DNA of 33,472 bases, from positions 1 to 33,472 of the forward strand of contig CALVUR010000012.1 in NCBI GenBank assembly GCA_944363645.1. The letters are read 5' to 3'. The stretch is from an uncultured Clostridia bacterium. GTDB taxonomy: Bacteria; Bacillota; Clostridia; Christensenellales; Borkfalkiaceae. Positions 1-5,327 of this stretch are shown here, in pieces; within the stretch, counting starts at the first letter, position 1, and the number at the start of each line of letters is the position of its first letter. Below the pieces are notes generated by a model. It saw nothing but the letters and a program-made list of their open reading frames with translations. It had not been told where the DNA came from and searched no databases. The position numbers were made by a program, and so were the translations under genes.

Positions 1-2
1 TG

Positions 3-383
3 AATGTAGCAATTAATTATCCAGATTGTATTTCAAAATTAATTTGTTGTAGTGGAGTGGCTAGAAATGGAATTATTAAAAAGCCTCTATATGCAAAAAT
101 AATGGAAAAAATTCCATACTATCCTGGCAAGAAAGCAAATGAAATGTTTGAAAAATTAAATAATAATATGAAAACATTGAATAAAGAAGATTTTGAAAAA
201 ATAAATGTGCCTACTTTAATTGTAAATGGAGGAAGTAAAGATATAGTTCCTATAAGCGAGGCAAAATATATTTCTGATAATATTAAAAATTCAGAGTTGT
301 TGATATTAGATGATGAAGGACATTTTAGTTATATGATAAATTGTAAATGGTATAATAAATTAAGAGATTTTTTAGAAAGATAA
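3..383 (+). CDS. alpha/beta hydrolase, C-terminal part (5' end outside window)
   Basis: The reading frame is open from base 3, so the gene starts upstream of the window and the GTG at 57 is only an internal codon. The visible 126 residues look like the second half of an alpha/beta-hydrolase fold enzyme. An early stretch (INYPDCISKLICCSG) resembles the region just after the nucleophile elbow. VPTLIVNGGSKDIVPISEA carries the usual acid residue, and DDEGHFSYM carries the usual catalytic histidine. The nucleophile itself lies outside the window, so the substrate cannot be guessed. Arginine codons are AGA only, as in the next two genes and unlike the core genes further on, which suggests this segment was acquired. 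The family call is good; the specific function is unknown. Confidence 0.7.
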   Translation, partial: NVAINYPDCISKLICCSGVARNGIIKKPLYAKIMEKIPYYPGKKANEMFEKLNNNMKTLNKEDFEKINVPTLIVNGGSKDIVPISEAKYISDNIKNSELLILDDEGHFSYMINCKWYNKLRDFLER

Positions 384-389
384 ATTAGA

Positions 390-917
390 ATTTATAAGCG
401 TCAATGTATCTGTAGAAACACTATAGAAGTGAATATCAACAAACTTCATACTGGACATGTAAAGTCTTGTGGTTGTCGTAGATTTAGGTGCAAAGATTTA
501 ACAGGTCAGAAATTTGGAAGACTAACAGTTATTGGATTTGCCTATAAAAAATAAAAAGAACTATTGGGAGTGCAAATGTGAGTGTGGGATATCTGCTTTG
601 TACCGACTACTTATTTGACTACAAGAGTTACTGTTTCTTGTGGATGCAAGAGTAAAGAAAACAGAGCAGCCCTTCCTACTTTAGATCGTGGATTAGTTGA
701 TGGTACTATGAAGTGTGGCATTAAGAAAGATAGGAAACTTAATAAAAACAATACCTCAGGAATACGAGGTGTTCATTTTGATAAAGATAGAGGAGTATGG
801 GTAGCTTAAATCATGTTTCAAAGGAAAGCACATATTCTTGGCAGATTCAAAACTAAAAGAGAAGCAGTGAAAGCAAGACTAGCTGGTGAAGAAGAATATT
901 ATGGGAAATATAGGTAG
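390..917 (+). pseudogene. decayed phage-type zinc-motif/AP2 DNA-binding protein
   Basis: Three reading frames read in succession rebuild one recognisable protein. The first (to a TAA at 552-554) has YKRQCICRNTIE, KSCGC and then KDLTGQKFGRLTVIGFAYKK. The second (from about 547) gives YWECKCECG. The third (from about 588) gives CFVPTTYLTTRVTVSCGCKS and then NTSGIRGVHFDKDRGVWVA. That frame meets TAA at 807-809 and continues past it as IMFQRKAHILGRFKTKREA to EEYYGKYR and a TAG at 915-917. The CxC...CGC motifs followed by a GIRGV...W...LGRF AP2 domain match proteins common in phages and homing elements. The lesions are one base lost from an A-run near 546-551, one G lost near 586-588, and a probable CAA-to-TAA nonsense change at 807. 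The 5' end is also missing. It is non-functional as read. Confidence 0.75.
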
Positions 918-925
918 GTAATTTT

Positions 926-1456
926 ATGGCTCAACATATAGTAGTTAAAGAATATGATGCAAACTATCCTTTGATGTTTGAAAAGGAAAAGAAATTAATA
1001 ATCCCAATTCTAAAAGAAAATTTAGTGGAAATTTTTCATATTGGATCAACCGCGGTACCAGGACTTAAATCAAAACCCATTATTGATATCATGATAAGTG
1101 TTAATTCATTAGAAGAAGTAGATAAAAAACAAAGAGAATTTGAAAATATCGGATATGAATACCTAGGTGAATTTGGAATTAAAGGCAGAAGATATTTAAG
1201 AAAAGGTGGAAATGAAAGAACTCATCAAATTCATATCTTTCATAAAGATGATCAAGAAAATTTAGTTAGGCATTTAGCAGTTAGAGATTATTTGATTATT
1301 CATGAAGATATCGCAAATGAATATGGAGAACTTAAAGGAAAACTAGCTCTGAGATACCCTTATGATATCGATGGGTATTGTGATGGAAAAGAAGAATTTG
1401 TTAGGCAACTCGAGCGAGACGCACTTAAATGGTATACCGTTAAAAATATGCGATAA
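926..1456 (+). CDS. GrpB family protein (UPF0157)
   Basis: This 176-residue protein matches the GrpB/UPF0157 family, a branch of the nucleotidyltransferase-fold superfamily. The signature is GSTAVPGLKSKPIID at about residues 40-55, where GS and the downstream D correspond to the fold's nucleotide- and metal-binding positions. RTHQIHIF and LAVRDYL are also typical, and the length is normal. The physiological substrate of GrpB proteins is not established; some are fused to CoaE or acetyltransferase domains. The ATG at 926 has only a weak GGTA-type ribosome site. The gene lies between a decayed AP2 gene and a set of short repeats, in a segment with AGA-dominated arginine codons, so it probably arrived with accessory DNA. 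Confidence 0.85.
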   Translation: MAQHIVVKEYDANYPLMFEKEKKLIIPILKENLVEIFHIGSTAVPGLKSKPIIDIMISVNSLEEVDKKQREFENIGYEYLGEFGIKGRRYLRKGGNERTHQIHIFHKDDQENLVRHLAVRDYLIIHEDIANEYGELKGKLALRYPYDIDGYCDGKEEFVRQLERDALKWYTVKNMR

Positions 1457-1469
1457 AACCTCAACTTTA

Positions 1470-1524
1470 TGTAGGGGTCGCAAAATTGTTAAGGGGGTTG
1501 CAAAAAATAAACAAGGGGTCGCAA
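1470..1524 (+). repeat. three TTGCGACCCC-type direct repeats, 20-21 bp period
   Basis: GGGGTCGCAA occurs at 1474-1483 and 1515-1524, and GGGGTTGCAA (one change) at 1494-1503. They are separated by AT-rich spacers, giving a regular period of 20-21 bp. Regularly spaced short repeats next to a TG dinucleotide are what multi-site transposase-binding ends look like, for example in IS21-like or Tn7-like elements. No transposase gene is nearby, so if this is an element end it is an orphan one. Confidence 0.5.
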
Positions 1525-1550
1525 GTGCATCACAATAGGTTAGTTTTGCC

Positions 1551-1586
1551 AAAAAAAACGACAGATGTTATGTCTGTCGCTTTTTT
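1551..1586 (+). terminator. intrinsic terminator after the accessory segment
   Basis: A CGACAGA / TCTGTCG stem (1559-1565 with 1573-1579) is followed by C and a six-T run. An eight-A run precedes it, so it could also work on the minus strand. It lies about 100 bp past the GrpB stop. Confidence 0.75.
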
Positions 1587-1674
1587 ATATTCATAAGGTA
1601 AAAAATTAACAATTAGTCAAATGCAAACAGTAATGTCAATTATACTTTTTGGTTTTTACTTAAAAATTAAAATT

Positions 1675-1704
1675 AGCCTTGGAAATGTTATCCAAGGCTT
1701 TTTT
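1675..1704. terminator. bidirectional hairpin terminator at the MATE 3' end
   Basis: A 9-bp perfect stem (AGCCTTGGA at 1675-1683, TCCAAGGCT at 1691-1699) is followed by TTTTTT on the plus strand. It sits directly after the minus-strand MATE stop codon, where the minus strand reads into TAATTTTAATTTTT. It probably ends MATE transcripts and blocks read-through from the left. Confidence 0.75.
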
Positions 1705-1705
1705 G

Positions 1706-3082
1706 TTATTTATTTTTTAAAGATTTTAAAAATGGAATGGTTAATATAACAGTTATAATCATTGCGATTAAATCTGCGCAAGGTGAGGCATATAAAATAG
1801 CCTCAACGCCACCAAAAATTGCTGGGAAAATGATGATAAGCGGAACAAATAATACGATATCACGTATTGTGCTTGCGATAACAGCGTAAATAGGTTTACC
1901 GACTGCCTGAAAGAAGATAGAACTCATTTTAATTACACATGTAAATAAGACGAGTGAAAGGAAAATTCTAAAACATTTTTCGCCGAATATCCAATAATCG
2001 TCTGGGTTAGGGATATTTGTTGGCGAACCAAATATGCCAATTATGGCACGGGGCGCAAGCTCAAAAATTAGTGTTGAAATAACACCGATAATCAGTGTGC
2101 AAATGAGTATTTTTTTGTAAAGTTCTTTTACTCTGTCATATTTTTCAGTGCCCATGTTATAACTGATAATTGGTTGACAACCAAGGGCGATACCAACGAC
2201 CAAATTTACAACTACGGTAAAAACTTTACTTTCAATGCCGATAATTGCAATAGGAATATCTGCGCCATAATGGGACATTGCACCATATTTTGCAAGAAGT
2301 ATATTGCACGATACAGCGATAATTACGATTGTCATTTGGGTAATAAATGAAGATGCGCCCAACTTTAAGGCTTCTTTAAAGGCTTTAAAATGTGGACGGA
2401 AACTTTCAAGTGTAAGACGGAAAGTTTTTGTTCTAAAAAAGTAGATAATAGTTACGATAAATGAAACAACTTGACCTATAACAGTTGCAATAGCGGCACC
2501 AGCCATACCCCATTTTGCACCAAAAATAAACACTGGGTCAAGGATAATGTTAGTTATTGCACCGGCAACCATTGAAGCCATTGACCACGCAGGGCTACCG
2601 TCCGCACGAATAACAGCATTCATCATGTTTGAAAGCATAAATACAGGGAAAAACGCAAGAATAATATTAAAGTATTCTATAGCATAGCCGATACTGTTTT
2701 CTGATGCGCCAAAAAGGGAAAGGATGGGTGTTTTAAATAAATAGAAAACCACCATCAGCAATAATGAAGTGAAAAAAGTTATTACGATACCCGTGCCAAT
2801 CGCTTGTTTAGCCTTTTCAAAGTTGCCTTGACCTTGACAAATATTTAAATAAGCCGCACAACCATCGCCATAGCACCAAGCAAACGCTTGTGCAATTATA
2901 AAAATAGGAAACACTACACCAGTTGCTGCGTTTCCAAGAGTACTTAATTCGCTATTTCCAATAAAAATTTGGTCAACAATGTTGTAAAGCGCGCTTACAA
3001 GAAGTGAAAGCACGCATGATATGGAAAATTTTAGCATAAGTCGGGAAATTTTTTCAGTCTCTAAATAATTAGTATGATCCAT
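1706..3082 (-). CDS. MATE family multidrug/metabolite efflux transporter
   Basis: This 458-residue integral membrane protein is of the usual MATE length, with about twelve hydrophobic segments in two halves. The N-terminal half has ALYNIVDQIFIGN and the glycine/proline-rich GVVFPIFIIAQAFAW; the start of the second half has FFQAVGKP-type and QPIISYNMG motifs (GIALGCQPIISYNMG). MATE proteins are cation-coupled antiporters exporting drugs or metabolites across the cytoplasmic membrane; the substrate here is unknown. The start is well supported by AGGAGG at 3088-3093, five bases upstream of the ATG. An HxlR-type regulator lies upstream on the same strand. Between them are a consensus promoter and, just after it, a strong terminator-like hairpin, so expression is probably controlled both at initiation and by attenuation. 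Confidence 0.92.
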   Translation of the reverse strand: MDHTNYLETEKISRLMLKFSISCVLSLLVSALYNIVDQIFIGNSELSTLGNAATGVVFPIFIIAQAFAWCYGDGCAAYLNICQGQGNFEKAKQAIGTGIVITFFTSLLLMVVFYLFKTPILSLFGASENSIGYAIEYFNIILAFFPVFMLSNMMNAVIRADGSPAWSMASMVAGAITNIILDPVFIFGAKWGMAGAAIATVIGQVVSFIVTIIYFFRTKTFRLTLESFRPHFKAFKEALKLGASSFITQMTIVIIAVSCNILLAKYGAMSHYGADIPIAIIGIESKVFTVVVNLVVGIALGCQPIISYNMGTEKYDRVKELYKKILICTLIIGVISTLIFELAPRAIIGIFGSPTNIPNPDDYWIFGEKCFRIFLSLVLFTCVIKMSSIFFQAVGKPIYAVIASTIRDIVLFVPLIIIFPAIFGGVEAILYASPCADLIAMIITVILTIPFLKSLKNK

Positions 3083-3146
3083 AAAAGCCTCCTAAAAAAG
3101 TGTGGAGTCTTTATCGGAGAAAAGCTACCTGAAAACTGCATCGAAA

Positions 3147-3186
3147 CAAAAAAGTGCGTAGAATTTTTGACGAAATTCTACGCACT
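3147..3186 (-). terminator. attenuator hairpin in the MATE leader
   Basis: A 14-bp perfect stem (3153-3166 with 3173-3186) has a 6-nt loop and is followed on the minus strand by TTTTTTG. It begins only about 13 nt past the predicted transcription start and about 65 nt before the MATE ATG. It is therefore a leader terminator between promoter and gene. The signal that would prevent termination is not visible. Confidence 0.8.
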
Positions 3187-3205
3187 CTGGCTGATCGACC
3201 ATTAT

Positions 3206-3234
3206 TTTATAGTATAATTGAAAATATTTGTCAA
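3206..3234 (-). promoter_or_regulatory. sigma-A promoter for the MATE gene
   Basis: On the minus strand, TTGACA (3229-3234) and TATAAA (3206-3211) are separated by 17 bp. The predicted start is near 3199, immediately before the attenuator hairpin. Confidence 0.75.
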
Positions 3235-3338
3235 ACGGAAACAAACGCCGTTTTTTAAAAATTTATTATGCTTTTTTTGACAGATTTTTGTTAGTAAAAG
3301 TTTAAAATAATGAATATATGTCAATAATTTTAAGTTTG

Positions 3339-3665
3339 TCAGTTTAAATTATTTTTGTAATTATCGCCCCATTCTGCCATAGCATCAATAACAGGGAGAA
3401 GTGATTTGCCAAATTCCGTTAAAGAATAAATGACTTTTGGCGGAACTTGTGCAAAAACCTCTTGTGAGATAATGCCTTCTTCTTCCATAATACGCAAATT
3501 GTCAGTCAAAACTTTTTGCGAAATGCCGGGGATTCCGTTTTTTAGTTGCGTAAACCTTTGCTCGCCGTCAAGCAAGTTTCTTATTATTAAAAGTTTCCAT
3601 TTATTGCCGATAAGTTCAACGGTGGTGGCAACTGGGCATTCGGGTAATTCTTGCTTTGGAAGCAT
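3339..3665 (-). CDS. HxlR family winged-helix transcriptional regulator
   Basis: This 108-residue protein has the complete HxlR pattern. CPVATTVELIGNKWKLLIIRN at residues 10-30 contains the conserved early cysteine used as a redox or aldehyde sensor in several family members. It is followed by RFTQLKNGIPGISQKVLTDNL (helix-turn-helix) and the wing segment VPPKVIYSLTEFGKSL. It probably binds DNA as a dimer and controls the adjacent MATE exporter, 256 bp downstream on the same strand; the target is inferred only from position. The ribosome site before the ATG at 3665 is weak. The plus-strand cobalamin-operon promoter starts about 60 bp behind this gene. Confidence 0.9.
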   Translation of the reverse strand: MLPKQELPECPVATTVELIGNKWKLLIIRNLLDGEQRFTQLKNGIPGISQKVLTDNLRIMEEEGIISQEVFAQVPPKVIYSLTEFGKSLLPVIDAMAEWGDNYKNNLN

Positions 3666-3723
3666 ATTTTGATCTCGCTAATTAAAATATCAATATTATT
3701 ATATGTAAATCACAGATTAAAAA

Positions 3724-3752
3724 TTGACAAAGTTATTTTTTGGTGTTAGAAT
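3724..3752 (+). promoter_or_regulatory. sigma-A promoter of the cobalamin-riboswitch operon
   Basis: TTGACA (3724-3729), 17 bp, TAGAAT (3747-3752), placing the start near 3759 at the edge of the riboswitch. Confidence 0.8.
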
Positions 3753-3764
3753 GTATAAGGCTAA

Positions 3765-3885
3765 AAAAGTTAATATTGCATTTAGAGTTGACAATTTTTG
3801 TCAGAGAGCAGGGGAAGACGGTTAGAATCCGTCGCAACAGTCATTACCGTGTGCTAAAAGCGAGTCGGGTAGCCTGCCTAAATGT
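3765..3885 (+). promoter_or_regulatory. cobalamin riboswitch aptamer
   Basis: Conserved pieces appear in the right order: GGGGAAGACGGTTAGAATCC with its GACGG/CCGTC hairpin (3817-3821 with 3829-3833), GCAACAG (3834-3840), ACCGTGTGCTAAAAGCGA, and a near-consensus B12 box GAGTCGGGTAGCCTGCC (3862-3878). It lies just after a consensus promoter and before two uptake-type genes. I expect high cobalamin to reduce expression through the terminators that follow. The 5' boundary is approximate. Confidence 0.88.
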
Positions 3886-3892
3886 GTAATTT

Positions 3893-3928
3893 AAAACTAT
3901 TTTTGTGGGCAAAGGCGAAAATAGTTTT
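3893..3928 (+). promoter_or_regulatory. expression-platform hairpin (possible antiterminator)
   Basis: An 11-bp perfect stem, AAAACTATTTT (3893-3903) with AAAATAGTTTT (3918-3928), encloses a 14-nt loop. TGTGG in the loop (3904-3908) is complementary to CCACA (3930-3934), the first bases of the next terminator, so an alternative fold could open that terminator. Confidence 0.55.
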
Positions 3929-3929
3929 A

Positions 3930-3959
3930 CCACAGCACTTTTGTGTTGGGGGTTTTTTT
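3930..3959 (+). terminator. first riboswitch terminator
   Basis: CCACAGCAC (3930-3938) pairs with GTGTTGGGG (3943-3951), with one internal mismatch and one G-T pair, around a TTTT loop. After one G comes a run of seven Ts. Confidence 0.65.
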
Positions 3960-3989
3960 GGTTTCCTTTGTTTAGGGAACCTTTTTTTT
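3960..3989 (+). terminator. second riboswitch terminator
   Basis: GGTTTCC (3960-3966) pairs with GGGAACC (3975-3981), with one G-T pair, then eight Ts. It starts one base after the T-run of the previous terminator and ends 11 nt before the ribosome site (GGAGG, 4000-4004). Confidence 0.75.
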
Positions 3990-4012
3990 GCAAAAAAATG
4001 GAGGTATTTTAA

Positions 4013-4456
4013 ATGAAAAAACTTATTGCACTTTGCATGGCAGTTATGGTAATTTTTGCTTTTACCGCTTGCACACAAAAGCAAGTTGACGAAAAAGGCA
4101 GTATCACCGTTGTTGTTATGCAAGAAACACCACTTGTTTACGAACTTGAACTTGACAATTTAGATTTAAGTGAAGGTGGTTTATCCATTGTTAAGTATTT
4201 AAATCAAGAAAAAGGCTTAACTTTAGTTTACGAAAATTCAAGTTATGGTGCTTACATCACACAAATTGGCGATTTAAAGACTGACGATGCTGGTTTTGTA
4301 AGCGTTTTTACAAGCGTTGAAGCCGAATGGGATCAAACTGCGTACTGCGTTACAAAAGATTATAACGGCGTAACGGTTAAAAGTGCCGCTGTAGGCATTT
4401 CATCACTTTCAATTATTGACGGAATGGTTTTATATTTTGCTTACATAGCATACTAA
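4013..4456 (+). CDS. DUF4430-type lipoprotein, probable surface cobalamin-binding component
   Basis: This 147-residue protein begins with a lipoprotein signal peptide: KK at the N-terminus, a hydrophobic core, and a lipobox ending at Cys20 (FTAC). The mature part starts SITVVVMQETPLVYELELDN. It continues with GLSIVKYLNQEKGLTLVYENSS, then YGAYITQIGDL and the tail MVLYFAYIAY. This is the layout of DUF4430, a domain related to the C-terminal domain of transcobalamin/intrinsic factor. It sits behind a cobalamin riboswitch and 4 bp before an ECF S component. I infer that it is anchored outside the membrane and helps capture a cobalamin or cobinamide for that transporter. The domain call is from pattern only. 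The ribosome site GGAGG at 4000-4004 supports the ATG at 4013. Confidence 0.75.
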   Translation: MKKLIALCMAVMVIFAFTACTQKQVDEKGSITVVVMQETPLVYELELDNLDLSEGGLSIVKYLNQEKGLTLVYENSSYGAYITQIGDLKTDDAGFVSVFTSVEAEWDQTAYCVTKDYNGVTVKSAAVGISSLSIIDGMVLYFAYIAY

Positions 4457-4460
4457 TTAA

Positions 4461-4982
4461 ATGAAAGGTTTTAATGCAAAGAAAATTGCCGCATTAAGCG
4501 TTATGTGCGCACTTTTAGTTTGTGGTAAACTTGCCTTAAACATCGTGCCAAATGTTGAAGTCGTTTCACTGTTTTGTGCGCTTTTTGGCTACGTTTTTGG
4601 TTTATGGGCGATGCTTCCTGCAACTATCTTTTGCGTAATATCTGGTGCTTATTGGGGCTATAATATATGGGTAGTAACTTATTTAATCTACTTTAATTTG
4701 ATAGTAATTGTTTTCTACTTACTTTCAAAAAAACAACTAAATAAGCCGTATTTTACTGCGCCCATAATTTGCGTTCTAACCTTTTTATTTGGGCTTATAG
4801 ATGCTTTTTTAGTTACAATGTTAAGTGGATTTGAAAACTTTTTCTCTAGGTTGATGTTTTATTATGGTAACGGAATTATTTTTTGCGTAGTCCATATTGT
4901 ATCTAACACAATAATATTTGCGTTGCTTTTTAAAATATTAGCGAATGTGCTACAATCACTCAAACTTAAGCTAAACATATAA
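4461..4982 (+). CDS. ECF transporter S component, probable cobalamin type
   Basis: This 173-residue membrane protein has about six hydrophobic segments, the size and topology of an ECF substrate-binding (S) subunit. KIAALSVMCALLVCGKLALN near the N-terminus contains the short-side-chain helix that contacts the ECF T subunit. VEVVSLFCALFGYVFGLWAM and the C-terminal FYYGNGIIFCVVHIVSNTIIF are also typical. Its position under a cobalamin riboswitch suggests a CbrT/CblT-like vitamin B12 S component. No ECF ATPase or T subunit is encoded in the window, so it presumably shares a module encoded elsewhere, as group II ECF systems do. There is almost no ribosome site, and the start lies 4 bp after the upstream stop, which suggests translational coupling. 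Confidence 0.82.
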   Translation: MKGFNAKKIAALSVMCALLVCGKLALNIVPNVEVVSLFCALFGYVFGLWAMLPATIFCVISGAYWGYNIWVVTYLIYFNLIVIVFYLLSKKQLNKPYFTAPIICVLTFLFGLIDAFLVTMLSGFENFFSRLMFYYGNGIIFCVVHIVSNTIIFALLFKILANVLQSLKLKLNI

Positions 4983-4984
4983 TT

Positions 4985-5027
4985 AAACCCGTAGGCAAGG
5001 GAAATCTTTGCTTACGGGTTTATTTTT
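4985..5027 (+). terminator. terminator of the cobalamin operon
   Basis: A 16-bp stem with two or three G-T pairs (4985-5000 with 5006-5021), 5-nt loop, followed by ATTTTTG. It starts 2 bp after the S-component stop. Confidence 0.85.
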
Positions 5028-5130
5028 GTGTGTAAGTGGTTATTTTAAAGTAATATGGGCAACATACATTGACAAATGTGCGCCTTTTTTATATAATTAT
5101 TGTAGTTTTATTTTGATAAAAATGACAAAC

Positions 5131-5160
5131 AAAAAAATCCGTTCACAAGATACGGATTTT
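5131..5160 (-). terminator. terminator of tRNA-Leu
   Basis: AAATCCGT / ACGGATTT stem (5135-5142 with 5152-5159), followed by a T-run on the minus strand. It starts just after the tRNA 3' CCA. Confidence 0.8.
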
Positions 5161-5161
5161 C

Positions 5162-5248
5162 TGGTGCCGCTGGCCGGACTCGAACCGGCACGCTTTTGAG
5201 GGCGAGGGATTTTAAGTCCCTTGCGTCTGCCTATTCCGCCACAGCGGC
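5162..5248 (-). tRNA. tRNA-Leu (anticodon UAA)
   Basis: An 87-nt minus-strand sequence folds as a class II tRNA. The acceptor stem is GCCGCTG with CAGCGGC, and the 3' ACCA is encoded. The anticodon stem AGGGA/TCCCT encloses CTTAAAA, giving anticodon TAA. A variable arm typical of leucine tRNAs (CGCCCTCAAAAGCG) precedes the T arm GCCGGTTCGAGTCCGGC. It would read UUA and UUG, which are heavily used in this AT-rich genome. Its own promoter and terminator flank it. Confidence 0.97.
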
Positions 5249-5271
5249 GTGCGTTTTTTAAATGCTTATAT

Positions 5272-5300
5272 ATAATAACACAAAAGGAATATAAAATCAA
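5272..5300 (-). promoter_or_regulatory. promoter of tRNA-Leu
   Basis: On the minus strand, TTGATT (5295-5300) and TATTAT (5272-5277) are separated by 17 bp. The -10 is about 24 bp before the tRNA 5' end. Confidence 0.7.
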
Positions 5301-5327
5301 GAGATTTTTTTTGATTTTTCTAAAAAA

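Noticed and set aside
1470..1524. Short regularly spaced repeats as a CRISPR array
   Set aside because: The repeated core is only 10 bp with 10-11 bp spacers, far below CRISPR dimensions, and there are no cas genes.
3127..3202. A possible leader-peptide frame starting at the ATG at 3202 (minus) and running through the MATE attenuator
   Set aside because: The ATG would lie a few bases before the predicted transcription start and has no ribosome site, so translation from it is unlikely unless the start site differs.
5008..5300. Short open frames on both strands over the tRNA-Leu region
   Set aside because: They overlap the tRNA and its terminator, lack ribosome sites, and give typical translated-tRNA peptides.
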